64,000 nt of DNA from Bretschneidera sinensis (Eukaryota > Streptophyta > Magnoliopsida > Brassicales > Akaniaceae), in NCBI GenBank assembly GCA_023935145.1, contig CM043697.1, positions 48,961,001-49,025,000 on the forward strand, written 5' to 3'. Numbering within the stretch: the first letter of the stretch is position 1; each line of letters begins with the position of its first letter. The position numbers and the translations under genes were made by a program. This document shows, piece after piece, positions 46,583 to 59,337 of this stretch. The notes under the pieces are model-generated. The model was not told the origin of the DNA, ran no database searches, and saw only the letters and a list, made by a program, of their open reading frames with translations.

Positions 46583-47117
46583 TATGAAGGTTGTCAGTAT
46601 CGGTTACAAGACACTTTTAACTGACATGAGACAAAAGTTGAGTCTAGATGAGCCAAATTATGGATTTGAACAAACTGAAAATGGAGTCGTCCAAGCATTT
46701 GTACTGAATAAGAGTAATCAAACCAAAGAATGCTTAAAATCTTTGGAAAAATTAAGTAATGACAAAGTTGAGTCAAAATAAGAAGCTGCCCTACAACTAA
46801 TACAACATTTTAAATATATTTTCAATATAATTATTTTAGATATCAATTTTGAATATAGGAAGTATTACAAATGGTTGTACAACGAAGTGGATTCAGCTTC
46901 TGAGGGTGTGTTGCTAGAGACAAAAAAGTTGGAATGTGATTATCAAATACTATATTTAAAAGATAAAAAAGTTGAACAAATTATTAAAGGCACACAAGTG
47001 ATTGCAAGAAAAATTTAAAATGATGAAATGATTGATCAAGATTATCAGAGATATGGTGCAGAAACTACAAGAAAGTTAATAAACCTAGAATTGGAACAGT
47101 TTGTTGATACTAATTGA
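46583..47117 (+). pseudogene. Two-exon relic with dsRNA-binding-like fold (block B copy)
   Basis: This is the better preserved copy of 15931-16463. Exon 1 is open from 46584 to a TAA at about 46779 (VESK, stop, EAALQLIQHF). Both copies share this TAA, so it predates the duplication. Exon 2 after TTTTAG reads DINFEYRKYYKWLYNEV, continues through a helical stretch with one more stop, and ends at 47115-47117. The parent gene is not identified. Confidence 0.42.
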
Positions 47118-48120
47118 ATTTAGTAAAATGTTTTTTTTTTAAGAGAATGTAATCTTCTGTTTCGATATTTGTTCAATTTTTATGTTCTGAACATTTATCA
47201 TTGTCACTTGGTTAATTTCACATGTTACTTAATGTTATTTTTTCGTGTAATTATTTTTTATTGTGATTAATTTTTATTTTCACTGCAATAATATAATACA
47301 TGGCTTTTATCTAAATCATCCAAAAAAACTAATTTACATCCTATTAAATTTGTACAATCGAAATAAGAAGTAAAAAGCACCAGAAACAACAAACAGAGTT
47401 TTATAACAAAAATAAATATAAACATAAGAAGAAACTACCTAAGAACATAACAAAAAAACATAAGCACCATACTACTTATTACCCAATAAAATTTTTATTT
47501 AAAATAAAAAAAAATCAAAAGATACCTTAATTTTAAAAATAAAATAAAAAATGTCATTCAAATAATACACACCAGATTCGTTGTTATGATTTAAATTTAA
47601 ACGATATTTTCATTTTAGATAATATTTAAACATCATTCATAATTACGGTGTTACTAGAAAAATGAACAAGCATAAGAAACAAGCCGTTTTTCTTTTTCTT
47701 TTCAAAAGCTATGTGACATGGTGAGTGTTTGATAGACTCTTATAAGGATATTGAATAATAATAATAATAATAATAAAAAAACTCATTCCTGAAGGTACCT
47801 TGATAAATAAATCATCCAAAAAATCTAATCCACATTCTATTAAAATTATACAACTGAAATAAGAAGAAAAAAGAACGAGAAACATCAAAGAAAATGTTAT
47901 AACAAAAATAAATATAAACATAAGAAGAAACTACTTAAGAACATAACCAAAAAAAAAAACATAAGTACCATACTACTTACCAAATAATTACACAATAAAA
48001 TTTTTATTTAAAATATAAAAATAATTCAAAAAAGCGGTGACAAACAAGAATAACTTAGATTGTTTGCCTTTATTGAATTATGTGATTCTATAACAATTTT
48101 TTTTATTTGAAGATTTATGT

Positions 48121-48313
48121 TTGTTCAATTTATCGACTAGAATTATCTGTTTGAGCTTTAATAATTACATTTACTTTGAATTTGTTATTTACTTAATGAA
48201 TCTCGTATCAAGTATTTTTATTTATTATGATAAAATAAATTATTTATTTATTAATTTTATTTTGGTTTTCATGAACAAAATATTCTTGTGCATTTGCACG
48301 GGTTCAAAGCTAG
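48121..48313 (+). mobile_element. Helitron-like 3' end (block B)
   Basis: Hairpin GTGC-ATTT-GCAC at 48288-48299, extended by G-U pairs, then CTAG at 48310-48313 and a following T. Better preserved than the block A copy. Confidence 0.5.
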
Positions 48314-49242
48314 TTTTTTTTTTTTAAAAGTAGAACAATTTCAACGCGCCACATAAGCAACAATGTGGACGCTAACATGGACATTATATATATTTTTTTA
48401 TCAAAATGCTTTTAAACAAAATTACTTATTTTAAAAATCCAAATTCAAATATTTGTATGCTTAATCTTAATTCAAAATATTTGTATGTTTTATCTGAACT
48501 ATAAAATTATTTAATCTTTTAATCTTTTTTTTTCTTTACAACTCAATTTGCTAATTAAAGCTTTTCACATTAATTTTTTTAAAAATAAGAATACTAATTA
48601 ATATTTTGAAAAAACTTAAAAAGCTAATATATATATATATATATATAAGCAAGGATGCGGACGCTGACATGGACATTTTTTTTCTATCAAAATGTTTTTA
48701 AACAAAACTACCTATTTTAAAAAATTTCAAATTCAAATATTTGCATGTTTAATCTTACTTCAAAATATTTGTATGTTTTATCTTAACTATAAAATTATTT
48801 AATCTTTTATCTTAAGTCTTAACAACTCAATTTACTAATTAAGGCTTATCACATTATTTTTTTAAAAAAATAAGAATATTAATTAATATTTTAAAAAACT
48901 TAAAATAATATACTTAATTTCAAATTCAAATAATAGTTTATCTTACCCAAAAATCATATCTACAAAAGAGTTCATATACATTCAAAACTCTGATTCATCT
49001 TAATTATAAATAAAAACACTTTATCTTATATGAAATTAATATATTTAAATTAAAATACGCATCACATTATCTTCTCCAATTTATCTTTAATCTGCAGGAA
49101 AAACTTTCAAAAAGAAAATTTACTTAATTTCAAATTCAAATAATATAGTTTATCTTACCCAAAAATCATATCTAAACTAATTAATCATTATCTACAAAAG
49201 AGTTTATATACATTCAAAACTTTATTTCTTCTCAATTCTAAA

Positions 49243-49276
49243 CTAGTATTTCAACACCCGCGTTAGCGCGTGTTGA
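49243..49276 (-). mobile_element. Helitron-like 3' end, minus strand (block B)
   Basis: Plus strand CAACACCCGCG-TTAG-CGCGTGTTG folds into a GC-rich hairpin with one bulge. On the minus strand it is followed by AAATACTAG and then T. This is a clear Helitron terminus; the element would extend to the right. Confidence 0.55.
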
Positions 49277-51959
49277 ATTGCTCTTCTATCTGATTAAACA
49301 ATCTAAAAAGAAATACGTAATTTAATTAAAGAAAAAAATCAATTGTGAATAAAGAGAATTGATAAGAATCTCACCTGAAAATGAAACATAGAGACAACAT
49401 ATTAAGCTTAGCGAATTAGCTACGAGTAGTTAACAGAGAAACAAATAAAGAGAATGAAAGAATATGTATAGGTAGGTGTGAATTAGTAGGTGGTGGGTAC
49501 TGTGTAACTGTTTAGGTAGTTATTGCAAATAAGTGATTTTTGAAATAGGTAATGTTTAGTTACTTAGGTGGTTACGGTGAATAAGTGATTTTTGAAATAG
49601 GAAGTTATTATTGATTAGGCAAACGTGGGGTGATTAGGTTTACATTTTTATACCTAATAACACAGTAAATCTACATTTATGCGGTAAGTATAGATATAGA
49701 TAAAAAACACATTATCTTATATGAAATTAATAGATTTAAATTAAAATACGCATCACATTATCTTCTCCAATTTAATTTTAATTTGCAGACAAAAAAATAA
49801 AGTTTAAAACTAATCTGCTCTTATCTCATAACGAAAATACTTATTGAATGAATTAATTTTATTCTTATCTCAAATCATCCTCATTTCAACACCATTATAA
49901 ATAGAACTTATATATGCAACTTTAAACTCTTCTACTAACAAATTCTTACATAAGTCTTATAGTCATAATTTTTTTTTAATTATTGCATTTTAAAGAGATC
50001 AATTTATTGTCACAATTACACTAGCTTCGCTTTAGTATTCTATCGATCATTTATTCTTGAATTGTATTGTAACTATATTTTCTATGTGTTCAAGTTAATT
50101 TTGTTATAGATATTTACTTGAATTTTGTTTAAAATTCATATTACACAAACCTTTATTCTTTTTGTTCATTGTATGTAGGTGTTGATGTCAATTTGAGAGC
50201 CTTTGGATGGGAATCAATTGTTGTATTGTTATGATCACACTTTTTATATTATCTCAATGGATGGATTAATTATTCTATATCTCAACATACTCATTTAGAC
50301 GAGCAAGGATCAAGCCTATCTCCATTAGAGCTATACTATTTTTTTTTTTTGTATTTATTTCTGTATTAATCAATGTCAATGGAAGTTGACAATGTATTAT
50401 TTGTCTTTATATGTTTTGTTACCTCTTTTTGAGATTCAGGTGCTTAATTGATAAAATTTAGTGGTAAAATATTTACTGTACTCAAAGGCACGGGTTGAAG
50501 TTTTTTGCAACAAATTTTATGTGCAATCATTGCCTATCGATACTAACAACTATAACAATTATGAATAGTAATAAAGTTATTATTTGGATAATTTGAATAT
50601 AATAAGAAATTTATAATTTTATTATTTTTTTTCTGCCACCAAATTATTTTTCTACAACTATCTTTTTCTTTATGCATACAACAGATATCACTTAGTTGGG
50701 TATTGTGAACATTCTCTACTCCCTTTTTCTTTAGTTACCTCTTTGTAAAATTTATATATTATTATAATTTAGTTTATTCATTCTTAATTAATATTGATAA
50801 TTGTAACAAATTTTTACTTTATAAATATATTTCTAGAATTATCTCAATTTTGATAATTATCTCTTAAAAGCCTCTCTAACTACAATTTTTGTAATTATCT
50901 CTTAAAACTATAATAAAATTTTTGGTTAAATTTTAAATATTAAAATTAAACAAAGTAATTTAAAATGTTATCTAAGAAAAAAATGTTCCAAATTATTTTA
51001 CTTAAATTTTAAATATATTAAACTTAACTAATTTTATTTTTAAATATTACCAAAAGAAAAAAAAAAACTAAATAGGTAGTATTTTAATTAGAACTAAATA
51101 GGTTTTGAATATGGCTGTCTTCAATAAAATCGTTAGTATCATATATGGTAAATCTTGAATTATAGATCACATCGGTATGTGCACACTACAACAGATATCA
51201 ACAAAAATGGTATGATATAATAATTTAAGAGAGTTAGAGAGCCATATATAGGTTAAAAAAGAATATAGGGAATACAAATTTGAAAGTTATATATTTATCT
51301 TGAATTTTTGTAATTTAATTGAATTTTTTTTGTTTATCATAATAACATATATTATTATTTTTTAAATTTTATCCTTATGAATAAAATATTTCTGTGCATT
51401 TGGCTTCACAGTTAGTGGTTTGTAATAACAATAATAGGATATACATACTATTAGGTATGAATAGTATGATAATTCAAGTTTGAGAGATGGTCTTGGAAAA
51501 TCCACAATGCGAAGGCCCAATTTATAGTTCTGGAGATTATATGGACCTAAAAGCTAAAGCTAATGGATTCAAGTTCTAACACCATATATATCCTTCACTA
51601 ATCCCATTTCTTTTCTATATGGGATTGGTTTTCCACATTATAGACACCAATTTGCGAACCACACAAACTTCACCATGCAAACATCATTCGCTCGTTATCT
51701 AAGTCACATTGTCCGCGCCATATGAGTCCCTCAAGCTCTCCCCCTATTTTTCGACTATACCAGCTCGAGTATTTCGAAGTCAGCTGTGTGATCTTTTCAC
51801 ATCCAGCTGAACCATTGGGTCCGATACACTTGTTAGGCATAGTAACCAAAGTTTGGAATAAACTTGGTTTGAAGAGTCCACAAAGCAAAGACTCAATATA
51901 TGATGTTGGAGACCATATATGTACCAAAAAGTTTAAATCAATAGATTCCAATTCCACCA

Positions 51960-51961
<2 letters not shown>

Positions 51962-51998
<37 letters not shown>
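51962..51998. repeat. (AT)n microsatellite private to block B
   Basis: An unbroken AT run replaces a longer non-repetitive stretch present in block A near 21962-22028. Confidence 0.95.
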
Positions 51999-52000
<2 letters not shown>

Positions 52001-53021
52001 ATAATCCGTTTAGTACTGCATACTCTACCCTCAATCTCCCTTATGTTTTTCCCTTTATAAATAAATTAACATAAGATTTATAATTACGTAATTGCCTTAA
52101 GGCAAGTCCACAATAAAGAACTTATGTACTCTTTACAACTTCATTTCTTTTTCCACATGGGATTTACTTCTCACATGATATTACGATCTACATTAACAAG
52201 AACTACGTAAACTTTAACATTCATCAAATATTGGGCTATAACAACACAAAATACAATAATAAACCCATCTACGTTGCACGTGATTTCCACTAGTCATATA
52301 TGTTCAAAAACTATATTACATATAGAGTTGTTAATCCTGCTATTGTGGAATATATTATTGATGCCGTAATCTTCCATGCTCCAATTTTCAAGAGCATCAA
52401 ATTTAAGGACTCCTAGTGTCGAGTTTATGTTTTATTGTTATTTTTTTTTGGAATGAAGCGATGTTATATGCAGTATAACGATTGATTAGATTACAATATA
52501 AATTCGTACTATTTTATTATTTATACAGAAATTTACAATATTACTATAATCCACCTAAAATTTTAGGACCTCAACCTTGATCATCAGACCAAAATCTTAT
52601 CGTCTTCATCAAGGTGTATGGTTATTTCTTAGAAATTGCATTCTGTATCAAATTGCGCATGAGCTTACTTAGTCTAGTTTATGCATATTTCCTAGAAATA
52701 ACATTACCATTAAATTTAAAATTGCTTTTACTCCGATTCATATTTCAATGTATTGCTTTTGCATTAACATAATCTTTCAATTACAAGATAAAATTAACCA
52801 CAATACTCTCTAATATATCTTAGCTTTAATCAACCAGATCAATGATACAACAACAGACAATTTAAATACATCTCCAAACTACAGATGGGTATAGGTGCGT
52901 GTAGTAGAACAGGCTCCCAGGTTTCATAGAAGCTCAAATATTTGTTATACTTGAATACATAGAGCAATAAAAAGCATGAAGACACTGAGATGAAGCGGCA
53001 TCTTCCTAATGCTCGATCCCA

Positions 53022-53254
53022 TTAATTCTGTATACGCTCTGTGGTAGGGACAGTTTTGGACCCTGTTCCTGCATATTTTGTGTATTCAGTTATTAATGCA
53101 ACAAATAGTTAAGTAGACTCATCCAAAATTCTGTATATACATGAAGAAATGCTTGACATTGAATTTGATGGTGCAGTTGCAGTTGTAGTGTCAGGAGTTA
53201 CATCTGAAGATTCTGCTGGAGGACTCATTGGAGAAGTTGCTGGACCATTAGCCC
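53022..53254 (-). pseudogene. LTP gene copy in block B without exon 1
   Basis: Exon 2 (53254-53141, with a 6-bp in-frame insertion) and exon 3 (53068-53022) of the first LTP gene are kept with their splice sites. The same stop follows TVPTTERIQN before the GPI-like tail. Exon 1, with the signal peptide, all eight cysteines and the promoter, is missing because of the 2.27-kb deletion at about 53593. No functional product is possible. The shared exon 3 stop shows that loss of the anchor predates the duplication. Confidence 0.88.
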
Positions 53255-54269
53255 CTGGTTGACATATAGCAAATTCAAATCATTTATAGTGGTAAATATA
53301 AAGAAATAATTGAACCTTTCCATTACCTTCAAGTTTTTAGGATATCTAATAACTCAATTATTTTTAATATGGTATCAGAAGCTCTGAGACTTAGTTTCAA
53401 GTGTAGAAAATGTTTCTTTTCATTTACAGCATGTTTGGTAGCCGGAATTGACAATTCCTTTTCGATTAAATTCTGAGTGTTTTTCAATTTTTATATTTGG
53501 TTGTTTTAAGGTCAGGAATGGACAATTATGAAGTATGGCTAATTCTTGAATATTCATGAATATATAGCTAATTAACTATTCCTCCCACCCCTGGACAAAA
53601 TTTTCTTTGCTTCATATCATTATGACTTAAACTAACAATAAGAAGGGAAGAAATTACGGATTCATTGTTTCAATTCTTTTAAAGTTTGAAATTGAAATTA
53701 TATTTTTCTTAATATATTTTTTTTATTTATAAAAAAACCCCAATATTTGATGAAATCATAATTATAATTATAATTTTGATTTATCTTAAACCCTAATTAT
53801 AAACCAAACCATTTCTTTTGATAATTAAATTTTTTATTCGGTTTGGTTATCGAAATTTTGTAATTAACCATGGTTACTAAAAAATATTAGCAAGTCAAAA
53901 AAATTATGCTAATCAAAGCTTAATATAATTTAAAAGTTAAAACACTGCATTCTCATTCAATCTTCACTAATCAATCCAAATTAAAATTCTTAACACCATT
54001 TAATCTATATTCCAATATTTCAAAATAACTATCGAAACTGTTGTGAAGTGTGAACGAGAGAGCTCAATGAGGTGAAGTGATTGGAGGACTTTTCGTTCGA
54101 CTGAAGGGGGTGAAAACAGAAGCTGCTCGTGTTGATGCATGGGAGGACAGAGGAAGCAAGAGAGAGGGAAATATTGTCGTTGTTTGGTGAACTAAACCGA
54201 TGATTGTGAACAATGATTTTAAATTTTTAGGGTTTCCACTTAAGGATATATATACTAGATATTTTTTTA

Positions 54270-55798
54270 TAGGGGTAAGCATAGAACCCGACTGACCCGC
54301 GAATCTGACCCAAACCGATATAATGGGTTGGGTTGGGTTTGGGTTGGATTGAAATTATTTTGAACCCGGTGGGTTGGGTTAGGTTGGGTCATGGGTTCAA
54401 AATTTTCAACTCGACCCAAACCGATAACCCAATGAAATATATAATTATATATTTTATATTTATTGAATATAAAATAATGTATAAATAATTATAGTATAAT
54501 TTTAAAATATATAATCATAAAATGTCCATTTTAATTGCTATTAGTGTGTAAAATTATATGTAGAAAATACTTCAATGTCCAAACAAGTCTCATACTTTCC
54601 AATTATCCGTATTTTAGTTTCAAATATTTACATTAGAAACAAATATTGATTTCAAGTTATGAAATAGTTTTCATAATTATTCTTAAGCAAAACTTCAATC
54701 AGAATAAATTGATGCGCAATTAACTTATGCTAACAAAATTTTGATTTCTTGTATCGTTGTAACTATAAAATAAACATAGAAATTAACACTCTAATCTACA
54801 AGATTCCAGTCGGGATCAATATATGCAAATAAACTTCTATTCCAAAAAGATGTACCATAATGTTGATGGAAGAAATGCTGAATGTATGATAAAACTTAGT
54901 AATACCAACATGCTGGAAGCCTTTCATGCAGACATTATTGAACCATTCAATTTGTCTCTCTATGACCTTTTAGAAGCCCCATATCGCTTCCAAGTGCATT
55001 AAATCATAGTCTAAAAATTAGATTGATTAGTTAGAAAGTACTAGCATAGCCAACAAATGCTGAGTTACTAAAATATATTACTAGCAACTGTGCATAAATC
55101 CATATTTCTTTCGTAATTGAACAGTCTTTTAAAGTAAGTTAAATTCATGTCAACTAAAGTAGTTCCTAGCACAACATTCAGATGAAGATTATGTTTTTCA
55201 ATATAATGATGAATCCATATTCTAGCATCAAGGGCTCTAGGTTGTGAACATGCAGATAAGCAATTGATCATGGTCACTTCATCAGGCTTTATATTACTCG
55301 CTTGCATTTCATGAAACAATGCCAAAACATTCTTACAAAGTTTGGCTTCAACGTAGCCTCCAATTATGACATTCCATGGCACAACATCTTTCTCTTGCAT
55401 GTCATCAAAAAGCTTTTTAGCAGTATGCAGAGAACCAAATTTAACATAGCCTACAACCATTGTAGTCTATGAGACAATTGTTCTTTTTTCTATGTTATCA
55501 AATATTCTATGTGCTATCAGGCACACATATTTTACTTACAATATGAATGAATTTAGTTTTGGATTTAATAGAATATATATTTTTATGTGATATGTATGTT
55601 TTAATTATTTAGTAAAAAAAATATATCAACCCGATGACCCAAACCGACCCAAACCGATTAGAATGGGTTGGGTTGGGTTGAGTTGAGGTTGGATTGGTTC
55701 ATGGGTTGGGCTGAGTTGAGATTTTTTCAACCTGGTATGAATGGGTTGGGTTGAAATTTTAGGATAACCCGACTCAAACCGACCCATGCTCACCCCTA
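54270..55798 (-). mobile_element. Non-autonomous hAT-like element carrying a PPR exon
   Basis: The 1.53-kb insertion is absent from block A at about 27345. Ends are TAGGGGTAAGCAT and, inverted, TAGGGGTGAGCAT, a hAT-type terminus. Both subterminal regions are rich in GGGTTGGGTT and ACCCAAACCGA motifs. The expected 8-bp target duplication is blurred by T-runs (TTTTTTTA against TTTTGTTT). There is no transposase. It contains a PPR-coding fragment read on the minus strand, with AT-rich filler on either side. Confidence 0.82.
55146..55466 (-). pseudogene. Captured pentatricopeptide-repeat (PPR) gene fragment
   Basis: The minus strand encodes about 107 residues of PLS-class PPR sequence: MVVGYVKFGSLHTAKKLFDD, MQEKDVVPWNVIIGGYVEA, LALFHEMQASNIKPDEVTM, INCLSACSQPRALDARIWIH and HYIEKHNLHLNVVLGTTLVD. 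That is about three repeats. After LVDM the PPR pattern stops abruptly and AT-rich unrelated codons follow, marking the capture breakpoint near 55146. PPR proteins bind organelle RNA; this piece has no start, targeting peptide or C-terminal domain. It lies wholly inside the hAT-like element. Confidence 0.85.
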
Positions 55799-56271
55799 TT
55801 TTGTTTCTTTTCATTATAACATTGATCTTAAAATATATCTAATATATTACTCTAAGGATAAAATTGTAATTCGGTATATATATATATATATAATTTCGAA
55901 ATGGTTTGGTTTGGTTTTATATGGTTAACTTGTAATTTTCAAAATCAAGAACCATAACCATAGCTATGGCAAAAAAAATTCAAACCATAAACCTAACAAT
56001 TTCTTCTAATAACCTCATTTTTTGATCGATTATAAATTGATTTAAGTTCAATTATGATTATTGATTATTTTTGTCCAACCCTACTTCTAAGACATACATG
56101 ACATTATTTGTAAATCATTTTTTATTTATTTATATGGGTTGACATAATCATTGTGGTTTTACAAAATTGAGTTAGTGGAATCCTTAAATTTTGGAGTGAA
56201 CCAAGCCCAATTGAGGTTTAGTGATCATCATATATGTGTCTTTGAGCTTTTAGGTGCATCTTAATTAGTGT

Positions 56272-56879
56272 TAGGGGTGGCAATTCGGGTTGGCGGGTCG
56301 TGTTCGTGTCGACACGAATACGACACGATTATTAATAAGTCGACACGAACACGACACGATTATTAATCGTGTCAAGAAAACCCAACACGAACACGACACG
56401 ATTATTAAACGGGTAACACGACACGACACGCTTAACTCGTTTAATAAACGGGTCGTGTTAGACCCGACACAACACGACATGACACGTTTAACCCATATAA
56501 TAAACGGGTCGTGCTAGACATGACACGACACGCTTAACCCATTTCTGTGTCTGTGGATTGTAAAATTAGTATTAGGGTTTATTTTATATATATATTAAGA
56601 TTTTTTTTTTAATTTAATAGATATTTTTTTAAATGGATCATAAATAGGTCATGGGTCATAACCGTGTCAACACGACCCATCAACCTGCGACCCATTAATC
56701 GTGTTATAATCGTGTCATTTCGGGTTGGTGGGTCAACCCGCGACACAACACGATTATTCCGTGTCATAATCGTGTCAACACGATTACGACACGAACCCGA
56801 TTATACTCAACACTAACATGCTTTATTTCGTGTCGTGTCGTGTCGGGTTCACGTGTCGTGTCCAAAATTGCCACCCCTA
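56272..56879. mobile_element. hAT MITE with perfect ends and target duplication
   Basis: 608 bp with terminal inverted repeats TAGGGGTGGCAATT/AATTGCCACCCCTA and an 8-bp duplication ATTAGTGT at 56264-56271 and 56880-56887. Block A has the empty site (27803-27810). The interior carries many ACACGACACG and CGTGTCGTG motifs at both ends. There is no coding sequence. Confidence 0.96.
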
Positions 56880-57192
56880 ATTAGTGTGTGGTTTATCTTG
56901 TGTGGTCGACAATTAAAACCTTTAATGCAATTTCAATTTTGGTAGGTCCCCACTCTCACTATATATATTGGTTGACCCGTTAAGCCAATATAATACAGAA
57001 GATATATATTTTGGTTAAGAAACTTGGAGAAGAGGCTTATGGATCAATTGGGAGACTCTAACTATGGGCTATTTGAAACTCTATACAGACAGATATAGCC
57101 AACACAGTTTATGCAAAGATGGTGGCTTAGTTCGAGATTAAAAAGGTGTTGTTTTGTTAGCGTTCTCTTGTCAATTTAGTACAGGTACTAAA

Positions 57193-57330
57193 ATGGAAGG
57201 AGAGGCCAGAGCATTACTCATTGGCCTTCAATTATGTCACTCATAATCTCAGGATTGATGTTGTCGAGAGCGATTCTAAAGGGGTTATTGAGTGTCTTCG
57301 GTCGAAAGCTTGGCCATGGAAAATATAAAA
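57193..57330 (+). pseudogene. RNase H-like domain relic, truncated, block B
   Basis: This copy of 28116-28235 has the intact junction CLRSKAWPWK that is damaged in block A. Similarity stops at 57330, where the segment with GGGCATGTTTG begins, so the C-terminal half is missing here. Confidence 0.6.
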
Positions 57331-58698
57331 GGGCATGTTTGAGTAATAGTTTCCAGTTTTTATTATTTGAAAACTGTTTTTGAAAATGAAAACTGAAAAA
57401 AGTTTTATGAAGAAAACATGTTTAGATAACTGTAACTCGAAAACTGTTTTCAAAACAGAAAACAGTGAAATGTTGTTTGGATAATCTGATTTTGAAAATA
57501 GAAAATTGTTTGAATATTACATTCTTGTAATTGTTTTCAGTTTTCAATTTTCAGTTTAAATTTGAAACCTATTTTAATTTTATTTCTCATATTTACTAAA
57601 TACAATTTTTAGCACACACCAAATACTTGAAAATAATTATCAATATTTTATTTTTAAAATATTAAATTTTTTTAATTTACCATGAATCAAACATTGAAAA
57701 CTCATCTCCCTTCTCATATCAAGTATGTTTGTTTATTAAATTAATTTAAAAAAAAATTAAAATAAGAAACACAACACAACTTTCATAATTTGATAAAATG
57801 TGAATAACCAACCCATCATTCTTCTTAAAAATGGTTCGATATTTAAAACATGACATAGTTTTCTTGTTTAAAATAAGTTAGTTGAGGATAAATTTAAGAT
57901 ACAATAATCATTGATCAAATACAACTCTAAGAAATTGATAAAATGGAAATGAACGACCCAAAATTCTTTTTGCAAAAGGGTTCGTCTCAACTGTCCAATT
58001 TGGTTGGTTTGTCATCCTTACACCCTATAAGCCAAATAATATATCAATATATGAAATATATTCTTAAGAATAACAAAAAGTTACATGAGCATCTAAGCAT
58101 CAAGTACAGAGGAAACCTACAAATATAAACAACTGACATATAAAGAAACAATCTTCCTCTCTGCAGAAGCCTATTTTGAACATGATAAGAGGACTTTTAT
58201 TTACAGATACTCCTAATTGGTCTCAATATAGATTTGCTCCATTGCTTTAGAATCAGGTGAACGCAAACTTATGGGCTTTCACAGAACTCCATTTCCTGAT
58301 ATTCCACAATGAAACAATTCAAGTAAGACCACCACAGGAATTTTATTAGTAATAAACAAACAGGACCCTTGAAAGATCCAATCACCCATATAATCAAATT
58401 GACTCAAGAAATTAAATCTAATCCTTTAACATAAAAAAATGGGTTCAAATTCCAAAATGATTGCCAATGTGAAAAGAATGCTAACATGTTGGCTTGTTAA
58501 TTACCAAAAGCCTTGATTTTTAAAGCCTCACCAGATTACAGTCCCCTGTTCCTCTTCATCCCTCCTCCAAAAAGAAAGGAAAGCGAGAAGAAACAGAACA
58601 GAATAAGGCACATAATCATATGCAAAGATCAACATAATTTCATTAGTCCTACTATTGATGAGCATAAATGCAAAGGAAAACCTTATAGAAAGTCTTAC
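57331..58698. other. Non-coding left part of the composite segment
   Basis: It begins with repeated GAAAACTG-type sequence (57360-57560) and continues AT-rich. Possible transposon end sequence; no gene is recognised. Confidence 0.4.
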
Positions 58699-59128
58699 CT
58701 ACTTCTCAGCAAACATATAAGATCCCCTACTGATGGAATCTTCTTGAACACCGGCGTCTTCCTAGGTGAATTGCCATCATTTTCAATCACATCCACTCCT
58801 CCCTTTACGATTGGTTGTTTCAAACCATCAGAACCAGGTACACTTTCCTTGAGGAAAACTCTCATGTACACTACTGCAAGCATTGATCAACAGCTGCAAC
58901 CTTAACAATATCAAAATATCTCAATTCAATCGGTAATTAGTCAAAGTTAGAGAAATTTGAAAAAAAAAATGAAAAAAAGTGGTAGAAAAGTCTCAAAGTC
59001 AGAACCTGAAATGTGGATGCAGGAGAAAGGAAACGAGCCGCTAAGGTTCCACAGATCAAAGAGGCTGAACCTACACCAGTTAGAATTCTGAATCCTGATG
59101 TTCGTTGTCTATCTGAAACGTTATCTAT
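58699..59128 (-). pseudogene. Two exons of an MFS transporter (HIAT1-like)
   Basis: Exon a, 59128-59006 (after CCCCAG, before GTTCTG), reads IDNVSDRQRTSGFRILTG, then GVGSASLICGTLAARFLS and PASTFQ. Exon b, about 58873-58699, reads VVYMRVFLKESVPGSDG and ends KKIPSVGDLICLLRS. Together these match consecutive segments around transmembrane helices of plant 'hippocampus abundant transcript 1-like' major-facilitator proteins, recognised from memory. All other exons are missing. Exon b carries a one-frame problem at its start (TAG). A transcript from the RING gene could splice into exon a in frame. Confidence 0.6.
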
Positions 59129-59337
59129 CTGGGGAAGAAGATATGATCGCAACTTCAACAAATAGAAGTGAAAGCTGTAGTAATTGGCAGAAACAAGCCA
59201 CACTTTTGGTGTTTAATATTCTTATTTAGTCCATCATATTAATTTACCTAAACCTGATTCATCCGTCAACTTAAGAGACAACAATTGTCCAAATTAAGAA
59301 TCTGAATTTTGTTATGGATGAGCAATTCTCTGCATAC

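Larger units (their letters stand above)
46270..57328 (+). repeat. Duplicated block B (direct partner of 15618-28235)
   Basis: Collinear with block A. Private features are an expanded AT microsatellite (51962-51998), a local duplication near 48960-49150, the hAT-like element with a PPR fragment (54270-55798) and the hAT MITE (56272-56879). About 2.27 kb corresponding to 24407-26675 is missing at about 53593. The left edge abuts a copy of a gypsy-like repeat (45058-46251). The right edge abuts the segment carrying the RING gene. Confidence 0.92.

Noticed and set aside
58513..58905. 130-codon plus-strand ORF
   Set aside because: Antisense to the MFS exon, which has clear family motifs and splice sites on the minus strand.
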